From positions 62,001-126,000 of the forward strand of contig NZ_JAERRJ010000009.1 in assembly GCF_016741815.1 (NCBI RefSeq): DNA of 64,000 bases, in the 5' to 3' direction. The DNA comes from Nocardia acididurans. GTDB taxonomy: Bacteria; Actinomycetota; Actinomycetes; Mycobacteriales; Mycobacteriaceae. Below are positions 35,934 through 46,220 of the stretch, in pieces (the stretch's first letter is position 1; each line of letters starts with the position of its first letter). The notes below the pieces were generated by a model. The model worked only from the letters and a program-made list of their open reading frames with translations. It ran no database searches and had not been told where the DNA came from. The position numbers were made by a program, and so were the translations under genes.

Positions 35934-36917
35934 TCAGCTGCGGCGCTGACGCGCCGCCTCGGCGAGTACGACGCCCGCGGCGACCGAGGCGTTCAGCGAT
36001 TCGACCGGGCCCGCCATCGGGATGCTCAGGATGGTGTCGCAGGTTTCGCGAACGAGACGGGACAGGCCCTTGCCCTCGGACCCGACGACGATGACAGTCG
36101 GTGCGCTGCCGTCGAATTCGTCGAGGGTGGTGTCGCCGCCCGCGTCCAGGCCCACGATCTGGTAGCCGCGATTGGCCCAATCCTTCAGCGTGCGAGTGAG
36201 ATTCGTGGCGCGCGCGACAGGCAGCCGGGCGGCCGCACCCGCACTGGTGCGCCATGCGACGGCGGTGACGCCCGCGCTGCGGCGCTGCGGGATGACCACG
36301 CCCTGCCCGCCGAACGCGGCGACCGACCGCACGACCGCGCCGAGGTTGCGCGGGTCGGTGATGTTGTCGAGCGCGACCAGCAGACCGGGCTCGCCGCCCG
36401 CGCGGGCACGCTCCACCAGATCATCGGGGTGCGCGTAGCGGTACGGCGGCACCTGCAGGGCCAGGCCCTGGTGCATGCCGTTGTGGCTCAGCTTGTCCAG
36501 ATCGGTGCGCGGCACCTCGAGGATGGAGATGCCGGTGTCGGCGGCGATCTTCACGGCCTCGGTGAGCCGGTCGTCGTTCTCCGTGCCGACGGCAACGTAC
36601 AGCGCGGTCGCGGGCACACCGGCGCGCAGGCACTCGACGACCGGGTTGCGGCCGAGTACCAGCTCCGGCCCCTCGCCGTCCTTCCGGTTGACCGCGGGCC
36701 GCGCGGCATTGCGGCTGCGCGTGGTGGCGGTCTTCGCCTCCGCCTTGGCTTTCGCCCGCGCCCGCTTGGCCGCCGGGTGGTAGGTGCGGTCCTCCGCCTT
36801 GGGCGTATTGCCCTTGCCTTCCAGCCCGCGTCGCCGCACGCCGCCCGATCCGACGGTCTGCCCCTTCTTGCTGCCCGCCTTGCGGGTCGCGCCGCGTCGC
36901 TGCGAATTGCCTGCCAT
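35934..36917 (-). CDS. rlmB: 23S rRNA (guanosine-2'-O)-methyltransferase RlmB
   Basis: A SpoU/TrmH-family methyltransferase of 327 residues. The first 80 residues are a basic, disordered extension (KKGQTVGSGGVRRRG). Then follow the substrate-binding domain (LVLGRNPVVECLRAG) and the knotted SAM domain with NITDPRNLGAVVRSVAAFGG, VVGSEGKGLS and SIPMAGPVESLNASVAAGV. It is expected to methylate G2251 of 23S rRNA. Downstream of cysS, as Rv3579c is of Rv3580c. Confidence 0.94.
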   Translation of the reverse strand: MAGNSQRRGATRKAGSKKGQTVGSGGVRRRGLEGKGNTPKAEDRTYHPAAKRARAKAKAEAKTATTRSRNAARPAVNRKDGEGPELVLGRNPVVECLRAGVPATALYVAVGTENDDRLTEAVKIAADTGISILEVPRTDLDKLSHNGMHQGLALQVPPYRYAHPDDLVERARAGGEPGLLVALDNITDPRNLGAVVRSVAAFGGQGVVIPQRRSAGVTAVAWRTSAGAAARLPVARATNLTRTLKDWANRGYQIVGLDAGGDTTLDEFDGSAPTVIVVGSEGKGLSRLVRETCDTILSIPMAGPVESLNASVAAGVVLAEAARQRRS

Positions 36918-37163
36918 TACTTCGCCTTCCGTATCACGCGGTCATCCCGCATCGAGTCCGGTCGCGGGAGAACCCGCGCACCATCGATCATGCGGGAAAC
37001 CTGCATCCGGTCGGCGCAGCAACCGGCTGCGCCCCTGTCATCTGTCGCGCCACGAGGTGACGCCACGCCCGGCACTGGGCCGGATCGCACTCCTTCGCAC
37101 CGCCGCTCGGCGGGGCCGCGCCCGCACCGCCGTGCGAGCGAAACCCCGCTGCGGCGCGGATGG

Positions 37164-37191
37164 GTGTGATTCCGCCGGGGCGGAATCACAC
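37164..37191 (-). terminator. Hairpin immediately after cysS
   Basis: GTGTGATTCCGC and GCGGAATCACAC form a perfect 12-bp stem with loop CGGG, 2 nt beyond the cysS stop. There is no U-tract. It may terminate or stabilise the cysS message before rlmB. Confidence 0.55.
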
Positions 37192-37193
37192 CG

Positions 37194-38588
<1,395 letters not shown>

Positions 38589-38688
38589 GACAGGGCATCC
38601 TAGCTTGTGGGAAATGGCGGTTTACGGGCGGATACGGCTTTTCTCACAGCCGCGGGCCGTATTCGTCGAAGAGTTATCGCGGGATGGT

Positions 38689-39174
38689 TCAGGAGCGACA
38701 ACACAGTAGGGCTGTGGCAACCGCTGCCACGCCCTCCCCGCGGCCGGTGAGACCCAGGCCGTCGGTGGTGGTGCCGGAGACCGACACCGGTGCGCCGAGC
38801 AATTCGCCCAGCACTTCCTGCGCTTCGGCGCGGCGCGGGCCGATTTTGGGCCGATTGCCGATCACCTGTACAGAGGCATTGACGGTTGTATAGCCCTCTT
38901 GCTCTATGAGCCGTCGCACTTCTTTCAGCATGGCCGCGCCGGAAACACCTTCCCATTCCGGGCGACCGGTACCGAATACCGCGCCGACATCACCGAGACC
39001 GGCAGCCGACAAGAGCGCGTCGCAGAGCGCGTGCGCGGCGACATCGCCATCGGAATGTCCGGCGCAGCCGCTGTCACCGTCGAAGAGGAGTCCGGCCATC
39101 CAGCAGGGGCGTCCGGGTTCGATCGGATGCACATCGCTGCCGATGCCGACACGCAGGGCGGTGGGGTCGATCAT
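38689..39174 (-). CDS. ispF: 2-C-methyl-D-erythritol 2,4-cyclodiphosphate synthase
   Basis: Fifth enzyme of the MEP isoprenoid pathway. The 161-residue protein has metal-binding Asp and His in GIGSDVHPIEPG (about 9-20) and His in GHSDGDVAAHALCDALLSA (41-59), plus the C-terminal SVSGTTTDGLGLTGRGEG. It forms trimers. Its start overlaps ispD by 4 nt, so the two MEP enzymes are coupled. Confidence 0.97.
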   Translation of the reverse strand: MIDPTALRVGIGSDVHPIEPGRPCWMAGLLFDGDSGCAGHSDGDVAAHALCDALLSAAGLGDVGAVFGTGRPEWEGVSGAAMLKEVRRLIEQEGYTTVNASVQVIGNRPKIGPRRAEAQEVLGELLGAPVSVSGTTTDGLGLTGRGEGVAAVATALLCCRS

Positions 39175-39896
39175 CGCGTCGCCACCGCCTCCCGGGAATC
39201 GGCGGAATTCCCGCCCTGTGCCACAAGTGTATTGGCGAGCACAAGGTCCAGGGGAGTCGTGATTTTGAAAGCCATCGCAGCACCGGTCACCGTGTGCACG
39301 GTAGTGCCCAGCAATTCCACCAGGCCCGCATCGTCGGTCGCCTGGGTGCCGGTGGCGTAGGCCGCGCGCAGCACCTGCGCGTCGAAACCCTGCGGAGTCT
39401 GGACGGCCCGCAGTCCGGAGCGATCCGGTGTTCCGGTCACCGCGCCCGCGGCGTCCACGGATTTGATGGTGTCGGTGACCGGCAGGGCCGGCACCACGGC
39501 CCGTGCACCCGCGCGCAGCGCGTCGACCACCCGGGTGACGAGCTCGGGCGGGGTGAGGGCGCGGGCGGCATCGTGCACGAGCACGTAGGAGGCGTCCGGC
39601 GCGGCGTCGAGCCCGGCGCGGACGGAATCGGTGCGCTCGGCTCCACCGGGAACCACATGCACCGGAAGATCGGTCACCGGCAGCAGGGCGCGGGTCTCGT
39701 CGACGAGTTCGGCGGGCACCATAACCACAACCTCGTCGACGGACCCGGAATCGATGAGTCCCTGTACTGCCAGTGCGAGCATGGGACTGCCGCCGACGTG
39801 GACGAAGGCCTTCGGCTTGTTTTCACCCAGGCGAACACCCATACCGGCGGCAGGTACCAGCGCTACGACACGACTGCTGTCGTGCGTGTTGCTCAC
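39171..39896 (-). CDS. ispD: 2-C-methyl-D-erythritol 4-phosphate cytidylyltransferase
   Basis: Third enzyme of the MEP pathway, transferring CMP to methylerythritol phosphate. The 241-residue protein has the CTP-binding loop LVPAAGMGVRLGENKPKAFV (about 13-32) and VHDAARAL. Pocket residues in the VPALPVTDTIK and RAVQTPQGF segments are typical. It sits 2 nt after the carD stop, in a carD-ispD-ispF operon as in M. tuberculosis. Confidence 0.97.
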   Translation of the reverse strand: MSNTHDSSRVVALVPAAGMGVRLGENKPKAFVHVGGSPMLALAVQGLIDSGSVDEVVVMVPAELVDETRALLPVTDLPVHVVPGGAERTDSVRAGLDAAPDASYVLVHDAARALTPPELVTRVVDALRAGARAVVPALPVTDTIKSVDAAGAVTGTPDRSGLRAVQTPQGFDAQVLRAAYATGTQATDDAGLVELLGTTVHTVTGAAMAFKITTPLDLVLANTLVAQGGNSADSREAVATR

Positions 39897-39898
39897 GG

Positions 39899-40387
39899 TC
39901 AGGAAGCCGCGGCGAGAACCTCGTCGAGCAGGGTCTCGGCTTTCACGTCGTCGGTGCCCTCGGCGAGCGCGAGCTCACCGACGAGAATCTGGCGAGCCTT
40001 GGCGAGCATGCGCTTCTCACCGGCGGACAGGCCACGATCCTGCTCACGACGCCACAGGTCGCGGACGACCTCGGCCACCTTGTTCACATCGCCGGAGGCG
40101 AGCTTCTCGAGGTTGGCCTTGTAGCGGCGAGACCAGTTGGTCGGCTCCTCGGTGTGGGGAGCGCGCAGCACCTGGAAGACTCGGTCCAAGCCCTCCTGGC
40201 CGACGACGTCGCGGACGCCCACGTACTCGGCGTTCTCCGCGGGAACCCGAACGGTCAGGTCGCCTTGAGCGACCTTCAGGACCAGATACTCCTTTTGTAC
40301 ACCCTTGATGGTGCGGGTTTCGATAGCTTCGATCAGCGCCGCTCCGTGGTGGGGGTAAACGACGGTGTCTCCGACCTTAAAAATCAT
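39899..40387 (-). CDS. carD: RNA polymerase-binding transcription factor CarD
   Basis: A 162-residue global regulator that binds the RNAP beta subunit and stabilises open complexes at rRNA and other promoters. The N-terminal RNAP-interaction domain starts MIFKVGDTVVYPHHGAALIE and the C-terminal helical DNA-binding domain contains NWSRRYKANLEKLASGD, including the conserved Trp. ATG 40387 has GAAAGGGG upstream; a GTG nine codons earlier would cover the ribosome binding site and is not used. A TTAAACT -10-like element lies around 40420 on the minus strand. Confidence 0.97.
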   Translation of the reverse strand: MIFKVGDTVVYPHHGAALIEAIETRTIKGVQKEYLVLKVAQGDLTVRVPAENAEYVGVRDVVGQEGLDRVFQVLRAPHTEEPTNWSRRYKANLEKLASGDVNKVAEVVRDLWRREQDRGLSAGEKRMLAKARQILVGELALAEGTDDVKAETLLDEVLAAAS

Positions 40388-40828
40388 GTGTCCCGTGCCC
40401 CTTTCGATGTTCACAGTTTAACATGCGACTCGGTAACGGCGCGATCAACGGCGCAGGTCAGGGCCACAACGAGCCAGCGGCGGGGGTTGACAGAACGCGA
40501 ATCGTGTGCATCTTGTTGTGGCATAACGGGATAGCGTTCTCTAAGCTTCGCGCGCATATGTGAAGGGGCTCAACGCATAAGCAATCAGGCTGTGCCCAAT
40601 TTGTCCTCCGCTTCGCTACGGACGGGTTCGCGGCCCTAATGTCTCGTTCTTCCCTCCTCCGCTCCTCCGCTGCGCTCCCCCGCTCCGTCAGTCCAGAACG
40701 AGACGGCCGCGAACCTCGAGTGCGCGCTGCGATACCGCCCCGGCGGCGGGCGTGGGAACCGACGCATTACTCTCATTGACTACTACTCTCCATAGTGGAG
40801 TTAGCCCGGTCGACATGGAGGACAACCC
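40388..40828. other. carD-lpqE divergent intergenic region
   Basis: 441 bp without a gene. It holds the carD promoter and ribosome binding site (about 40388-40440, minus strand), a plus-strand TTGACA at 40487-40492, repeat A2 (40590-40716), and the lpqE ribosome binding site GGAGGA near 40818. Nothing else recognisable was seen. Confidence 0.7.
40590..40716 (+). repeat. Dispersed intergenic repeat family A, copy 2
   Basis: A 127-bp element in the same orientation as copy 1. Outer stem 40625-40635 with 40705-40715; inner stem GTCTCGTTCT (40641-40650) with AGAACGAGAC (40695-40704). The inner stem differs from copy 1 at five of ten positions, each with the matching change on the other arm. The loop differs by a single base. 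Here the element stands in a large gap between divergent genes. Confidence 0.9.
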
Positions 40829-41527
40829 GTGACTGCCCTGAAAGCCACCACTGCGTCGAAAGCGCGCCGGCATGCCGTGACAGTTGCCGCACTCGCCGCG
40901 GGCGCGGTGCTCACCCTGTCGGGTTGTGGCGCCGGACAGATCTCGCAGACCGCCGACCAGGTGGCCGCCGTCAACGGCAACAACGCCAACGTCGGCCAGG
41001 TGGATCTGCGCGATGTGCGCTTCCTGCTGCCGCAGACCGAGGAGTACCGCAACGCCAAGGGCGGCAAGGCCGTTCTCGCGTTCAGCGCCGTCAACTTCAG
41101 TGAGGGCACCACCGACAAGCTGGTCCGCATCGAGTCCGAACTGGGCACGGTCACGCTCAACGGCGAAACCTCGATCAAGCCGCAGACCACCCTCGTCTCC
41201 GACCTCTCCACCGGCGCGGCGGAGCAGGCCGAGGAGCACGGCACCGATACGCACGGGGCCGACTCGCACGGCGCGACCACCACCTCCCCGGCCGCCCCGG
41301 CCACCCCCGCCGCCGATCAGGGCGCGGACCCGGACAAGAAGCCGCTGCTCGTCGAGGTCACCGGCCTGACCAAGGATGTCACCCCCGGCCTCACCTATCC
41401 GGTCACGTTCATCTTCGAGAAGGCCGGCACCGTGGTCGTGAACGTCCCGGTCGACGCCGGCCCGGACCTCGAGCGCAAGGAATCCCCGAACGCCGGCGCC
41501 GAGGCCCCCAAGGGCGGCGGCCACTGA
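40829..41527 (+). CDS. lpqE: LpqE-like lipoprotein
   Basis: A 232-residue exported lipoprotein. A signal peptide with hydrophobic core VTVAALAAGAVLTL is followed by lipobox LSGC (Cys33 the lipidation site). The mature part has an Ig-like copper-chaperone-type beta fold region (VNFSEGTTDKLVRIES) interrupted by an Ala/Pro/Thr/His-rich linker with EEHGTDTHGADSHG that might bind metal. GTG 40829 has GGAGGA upstream. Synteny with Rv3584 supports the name; function unknown. Confidence 0.82.
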   Translation: MTALKATTASKARRHAVTVAALAAGAVLTLSGCGAGQISQTADQVAAVNGNNANVGQVDLRDVRFLLPQTEEYRNAKGGKAVLAFSAVNFSEGTTDKLVRIESELGTVTLNGETSIKPQTTLVSDLSTGAAEQAEEHGTDTHGADSHGATTTSPAAPATPAADQGADPDKKPLLVEVTGLTKDVTPGLTYPVTFIFEKAGTVVVNVPVDAGPDLERKESPNAGAEAPKGGGH

Positions 41528-41663
41528 GCCGAGCTCGAAACCCTCTCTCCCGCACCCGCTTCGGTCCACCGAGGCGGGTGCGGCGTTTTCGCACACTGCC
41601 GCGAACACGCCCGCGGCGAAGCGGAAGGCAAAAACGTCAGTGCGCGTGGTTAGGCTGCCGGGC

Positions 41664-43067
41664 GTGGCCAAGGTGAAATCGCTGTACCGGTGCGCGGATT
41701 GCACGCACGAGGTCGCCAAGTGGGTGGGGCGGTGTCCCTCGTGCGGCGGGTGGGGAACGATCGAGGAGGCGGCGGTGTCGTCGACGGCGGTGGCCGTCGG
41801 GCGGCGGGCCATGCTGCCGAGCACGGCGGCCACGCCGATCTCGAGTATCGATTCGAAGAAAACCCAGGCGCGGTCCACGGGCGTGTCCGAACTCGACCGG
41901 GTGCTGGGCGGCGGCATCGTGCCGGGTTCGGTGGTGCTGCTGTCGGGCGAGCCGGGTGTCGGCAAGTCGACGCTGTTGCTCGAGGTGGCGCATCGGTGGG
42001 CGCGGGCGCGTGACGAGATCGCGCTGTACGTGACGGCCGAGGAGTCGGCGGGCCAGGTGCGGTTGCGCGCCGATCGTACGGGCGCGGTGCACGAGAAGGT
42101 CTATCTCGCGGCCGAATCCGATCTGGCCACGATCCTCGGGCATGTCGAGCAGGTGCGGCCGACCCTGTTGGTGGTCGACTCGGTGCAGACCATGCTGGCC
42201 GGTGACGCGGACGGCGTGATCGGCGGCGTCACCCAGGTGCGCACGGTGACGGCCGCGCTCACCTCTTTGGCCAAGGCGAGCGGCGTGTCCGTCCTGCTGG
42301 TCGGTCATGTCACCAAGGACGGCGCGGTCGCGGGCCCGCGCACGCTCGAGCACCTGGTCGACGTGGTGCTGCAGTTCGAGGGCGACAAGCATTCCGCGTT
42401 GCGCATGGTGCGCGGCATCAAGAACCGTTTCGGCAGCACCGACGAGGTGGGCTGTTTCGAGATGCAGGAGCACGGCATCGTCTGCGTCGACGATCCCTCG
42501 GGTCTGTTCCTGCACCACCGTGGCGCGGCGGTGCCGGGCACCGCGGTCACGGTCGCCATGGACGGCAAACGTCCCATGCTGGGCGAGGTCCAGGGCCTCA
42601 CCGTTGACACCCAGGCCCCGGCGCCCCGCCGCGCGGTCAGCGGCCTCGATTTCAACCGGGTGGCCATGGTGCTCGCGGTTCTGCAGAGCCGCGGCGGCGT
42701 CTATGTCGGCAAGCAGGACGTCTACGCCGCCACCGTCGGCGGCATGCGCCTCACCGAGCCCGCCGCGGATCTGGCCGTCGCTCTGGCCATCGCGAGCGCC
42801 AGCATGGACCGCGCGCTACCCAGCGGCATGATCGTCCTCGGCGAGGTGGGCCTCGCGGGCGAGGTCCGTCAGGTCACCGGCCTGACCCGCCGCCTCGCCG
42901 AAGCCGAACGCCTCGGCTTCACCGAAGCCCTGGTGCCACCCGGTGTCGAGCGCGCGGGTCGCAAGATGACACTGCGGGAGGTCTCGGATCTCGGTGCGGC
43001 TCTTGCCGTTACGGGCCTGCGTGCGCGGCGGCGGCCGCGCGCCGAGCCCGCCGAGATGGCGGAGTGA
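41664..43067 (+). CDS. radA: DNA repair protein RadA
   Basis: A 467-residue branch-migration ATPase aiding recombination. N-terminal Cys4 zinc finger (YRCADCTHEV ... GRCPSCGGWG), Walker A SGEPGVGKSTLL (about 96), RadA-specific KNRFGSTDEVG motif (near 258) and a C-terminal Lon-protease-like domain. GTG 41664 is preferred over GTG 41640 because a TAGGCT -10-like hexamer (41651-41656) fits a leaderless start there. The radA-disA order is conserved. Confidence 0.95.
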   Translation: MAKVKSLYRCADCTHEVAKWVGRCPSCGGWGTIEEAAVSSTAVAVGRRAMLPSTAATPISSIDSKKTQARSTGVSELDRVLGGGIVPGSVVLLSGEPGVGKSTLLLEVAHRWARARDEIALYVTAEESAGQVRLRADRTGAVHEKVYLAAESDLATILGHVEQVRPTLLVVDSVQTMLAGDADGVIGGVTQVRTVTAALTSLAKASGVSVLLVGHVTKDGAVAGPRTLEHLVDVVLQFEGDKHSALRMVRGIKNRFGSTDEVGCFEMQEHGIVCVDDPSGLFLHHRGAAVPGTAVTVAMDGKRPMLGEVQGLTVDTQAPAPRRAVSGLDFNRVAMVLAVLQSRGGVYVGKQDVYAATVGGMRLTEPAADLAVALAIASASMDRALPSGMIVLGEVGLAGEVRQVTGLTRRLAEAERLGFTEALVPPGVERAGRKMTLREVSDLGAALAVTGLRARRRPRAEPAEMAE

Positions 43068-43272
43068 GGTGGGCGGCTGTTCGTGCCGCGTCGCACTGGT
43101 GGAGAGTATGGGGCGTGAGGACCGGGGGGTCGGCTTCGTTCGCGGTGGCGGGCGGGCCGCACGCGGGTCGGGGAAACGACAGGAGGCCGCTGCGGCGGCA
43201 TGACGCGAAGGTGGGTCTGATGACGGTCGGGGGATCGCGTGGACTGAGGTGCCGGATCGGAGCGCGGGCGTA

Positions 43273-44415
43273 ATGGCCGGGCGCTGGATGAGCGGGCTGC
43301 TGGGCCGCTCGGGGACCGTGGTGCCACGGGACGGGGATTCCGGTGTGGTGCAGGAGCGTTCCGGGGAGGCGGAGCGCGATGTGATCGCGCGGCTGGTGCC
43401 CGGGACGCAGCTGCGCGACGGCGTCGACCGGATCCTGCTGGCGGGTACCGGCGGGCTGGTGGTGCTCGGCTACGACGAGCGGGTGGAGCGGATCTGCGAC
43501 GGCGGGTTCGAGCTGGACGCCGAGTTCGCGCCGACGCGGCTGCGGGAACTGTCGAAAATGGATGGGGCCGTGGTGCTCTCGGCCGACGGATCGCGGATCG
43601 TGCGGGCCAATGTGCATCTGGTGCCCGATCCCGCGCTGCCGACGGTGGAGTCCGGCACCCGGCACAAGGCAGCCGAGCGGACAGCCGCGCTGACCGGATA
43701 TCCGGTGGTGTCGGTGAGTGCCTCGACCGGCCTGGTGACCGTATACGTGGGCGGCGCACGGCATCTCGTGCAGCCGTCGGCGGTGATTCTGACGCGGGCC
43801 AATCAGGCCATGGCCACGCTGCAGCGCTACCGCTCCCGCCTGGACGAGGTGACGCGTCGCCTGTCGGCGCTCGAGGTGGAGGATCTGGCCGCCCTGCGCG
43901 ATGTGCTCACGGTGGTGCACTGCCTGGAGCTCATGCGCCGCACGGCCGGTGAGATCGAACAGGATGTGCTGGAACTGGGTGTGGACGGCCGCCAGCTCGC
44001 CCTGCAGTTGAGCGAATTGGTCGCCGACACCGAGAATCTGCGCCGTCTGCTGGCACGCGACTATCTGGTCGGCGAGGCCGCGGGGGAGGCCCAGGCGGAT
44101 CGCGCTCTGACCCGCCTGGATGCCCTGGCCGAGCCGGATCTGCTCGAATTGGCGAATCTGGCTCCGCCGCTGGGCTATCCGGCCACCATCGAGGCGTTGG
44201 ACACGGCGGTCGGCCCGCGCGGTTACCGGCTCATCGCCCAGATCCCGCGGGTGCCCTTCCGTAAGGTCGAACCTCTGGTGGCCGCGTTCGGGACACTACG
44301 CGCCCTCCTGGAGGCCGCACAGGCCGATCTGGAGGGCGTGGACGGCGTGAACGCCCAACTGGCGCGCCGTATTCGCGAGGGCCTCACCCGCCTGGGCGAG
44401 CACGGCTACGCCTGA
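43273..44415 (+). CDS. disA: DNA integrity scanning diadenylate cyclase DisA
   Basis: Makes the second messenger c-di-AMP from two ATP. The DAC domain has the catalytic KMDGAVVLSADGSRIVRANV and the nucleotide-binding SGTRHKAAERTAA motifs. A helical linker and a C-terminal helix-hairpin-helix DNA-junction-binding domain (VDGVNAQLARRIREGL) complete the protein (380 residues). ATG 43273 with GGAG upstream is preferred to GTG 43249. In other bacteria RadA inhibits DisA, and the genes are adjacent here. No phosphodiesterase or recognised c-di-AMP riboswitch is in the window. Confidence 0.96.
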   Translation: MAGRWMSGLLGRSGTVVPRDGDSGVVQERSGEAERDVIARLVPGTQLRDGVDRILLAGTGGLVVLGYDERVERICDGGFELDAEFAPTRLRELSKMDGAVVLSADGSRIVRANVHLVPDPALPTVESGTRHKAAERTAALTGYPVVSVSASTGLVTVYVGGARHLVQPSAVILTRANQAMATLQRYRSRLDEVTRRLSALEVEDLAALRDVLTVVHCLELMRRTAGEIEQDVLELGVDGRQLALQLSELVADTENLRRLLARDYLVGEAAGEAQADRALTRLDALAEPDLLELANLAPPLGYPATIEALDTAVGPRGYRLIAQIPRVPFRKVEPLVAAFGTLRALLEAAQADLEGVDGVNAQLARRIREGLTRLGEHGYA

Positions 44416-44438
44416 CCGGCGCGACCGGTCGGGCACGC

Positions 44439-45104
44439 TCACGAGATGTTGAACGGCTCCGGATTGCTGCGGACCGAACCCAGCTGTGCGGTAACGACAT
44501 ACGCGCCCGGCGGTACCGGCACGCGCTCGCCCGCGCAGCTCGGCTGCGACGAGGTGCCGGTCCAGGTGACCCGGAAGAACGCCTGCTGTCCCGCGGTGAG
44601 CGTGCGCAGATCGGACGGTCCCTCCGGGTAGCAGTCGGTGCTGGCCCACATGCGGCGCTGCCCGTCCAGGGATTGCACGGTCACCTGCTGCAGCGCGCTG
44701 CCCATATCGCGTTCGCAGGTGGCGCTGGAGATGTTGGTGATGACGATGCCGAATACCGGCTGCTCCCCGGCCTTGTAGGTGGGCTGCTCCGGATTCACCT
44801 TCACCGCCAGTGACTGGTCCGGGCACTGCTTGCCCTGCCCGGCCGGCGCGGCGCTCGGGCTCGCGCTGCTGCCCGACGGATTGGCTCCGCTCGATTCCGG
44901 TGCTCCCGACGAGCTTCCGGCCGCCTTGTGCGTGGCGGACGTGCTCGCCGCCCCGTCGGCCTTCTTCTCGTCCCCGCCACCGCCGCGCAGCACCGCGACG
45001 GCCACCCAGATCACCAGTACGAGCGCGACCGTCAGCACGCCGATCGCGAGCAGGCGTCGGCGCCAGTAGATTTCCGGCGGCAGTGGTCCAGTCGGTTCCA
45101 GCAC
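44439..45104 (-). CDS. Membrane-anchored exported protein of unknown function (Rv3587c-like)
   Basis: A 221-residue protein starting VLEPTGPLPPEIYWRRR, with one membrane helix (about 19-41) and then a Ser/Ala/Pro-rich linker. An extracytoplasmic beta domain follows with four Cys (KQCPDQSLAV, ATCERDMG, STDCYPEG, PSCAGERVP) that likely form two disulfides. Position and N-terminus match Rv3587c next to disA. GTG 45104 is the likely start. Function unknown. Confidence 0.78.
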   Translation of the reverse strand: MLEPTGPLPPEIYWRRRLLAIGVLTVALVLVIWVAVAVLRGGGGDEKKADGAASTSATHKAAGSSSGAPESSGANPSGSSASPSAAPAGQGKQCPDQSLAVKVNPEQPTYKAGEQPVFGIVITNISSATCERDMGSALQQVTVQSLDGQRRMWASTDCYPEGPSDLRTLTAGQQAFFRVTWTGTSSQPSCAGERVPVPPGAYVVTAQLGSVRSNPEPFNIS

Positions 45105-45267
45105 GCTGACAACGGTAAGGGCACGGTCCGGCGCATCCGGCGCAGGGTCTCGGCGTGTCGGAGGTGAAACAGCCGACCCGCCAGGTACATTTCCCCGCTC
45201 TGCCGCGCCCACCGGCGCGAACCCCGCGAACCCTCTACGGCCCCAACATCTTCGGGACTTGCTCCGC

Positions 45268-45299
45268 CTCGTGCCCACCCCGTCCGGGGTGGGCACGAG
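45268..45299 (-). terminator. Terminator of the carbonic anhydrase gene
   Basis: CTCGTGCCCACCCC and GGGGTGGGCACGAG form a perfect 14-bp stem with loop GTCC, 21 nt beyond the stop. Confidence 0.7.
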
Positions 45300-45320
45300 C
45301 GCTACGGGAGTTTCCCGGAA

Positions 45321-45944
45321 CTAGACGATCTCGCCGATATTGCCGATGACGCGGTTGAGTTTGATCTGTCCTTCGCCGAGGTTGTAGGTGACGCAGGCGA
45401 TGGCGCATTCGCCGGTGGCGACGCGCTGGGAGATGATCATCGACCGCTGCATGAGCAGGCGCGCGGTCTCCTCAACGTGGCGGGCCTCGAGCTCGTCGAC
45501 GGAGGTGAGCCCCTCGCGGCGGCCGAGCAGGATGGACGGGGTGACCCGCTCGACCACGCTGCGGATGAACCCGCCGGGCACATTCCCGTTGTCGAGGGCG
45601 TCGATGGTCGCGCCGACCGCGCCGCAGCTGTCGTGGCCGAGCACCACGATCAGCGGCACGTTGAGCACGTGCACGCCGTATTCGATGGATCCGAGCACCG
45701 AGGAGTCGATGACATGCCCCGCGGTGCGGACCACGAACATCTCGCCGAGCCCCTGGTCGAAGATGATCTCCGCGGCGACGCGGGAGTCGCCGCAGCCGAA
45801 CAGGATTGCCGAGGGCTGCTGCCCCTTCACGAGTTTCGCCCGGTCGGCGGCCCCCTGGCTAGGGTGCTGCAACGTGCCGTTGACGAAGCGCTCGTTACCT
45901 TCACGCAGGGATTTCCAGGCACTGATCGGGTTGGATTGCGGCAT
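45321..45944 (-). CDS. canB: Beta-carbonic anhydrase
   Basis: Zinc enzyme interconverting CO2 and bicarbonate; 207 residues. Zinc ligands are Cys and Asp in LFGCGDSRVAAEIIF (about 51) and His/Cys in VLGHDSCGAV (about 104-107), the standard beta-class arrangement. It matches Rv3588c. ATG 45944 (MPQSNP) is used; an ATG nine nt upstream is possible. It is divergent from mutY, with element B2 between them. Confidence 0.95.
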   Translation of the reverse strand: MPQSNPISAWKSLREGNERFVNGTLQHPSQGAADRAKLVKGQQPSAILFGCGDSRVAAEIIFDQGLGEMFVVRTAGHVIDSSVLGSIEYGVHVLNVPLIVVLGHDSCGAVGATIDALDNGNVPGGFIRSVVERVTPSILLGRREGLTSVDELEARHVEETARLLMQRSMIISQRVATGECAIACVTYNLGEGQIKLNRVIGNIGEIV

Positions 45945-46085
45945 GCGTCCCATTTTCCATACGAGGTCGGTTACCGGCGAGTCCGTGAAGTTACGGTCCG
46001 GCAAAGACCCGCTGGCCGGCCATCCCGACCTGCGGTGAGCAACCAGGCGGAACGACCACCTGGACCCCGTCCACTGTTCCGTATA

Positions 46086-46216
46086 GTGACAGCTGATTTC
46101 GTGGGGGCCGGGTAACTCGTCGGGAACGTCCACAATCGCAGGCGAACCCGACTGCCGGCACGCACATGGGACTGGCGACGGCTCTGCGCCGGGCGCAGGA
46201 GGCACGGGGAGGCGGG
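46086..46216 (+). repeat. Dispersed element family B, copy 2 (upstream of mutY)
   Basis: 131 bp aligning ungapped to 34507-34637. A TATAGT hexamer (46082-46087) overlaps its start. The terminal GGGGAGG (46206-46212) serves as ribosome binding site for mutY. GTCGGG and CCCGAC can pair as in copy 1; the rest of the stem differs. Confidence 0.8.
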
Positions 46217-46220
46217 ACCG

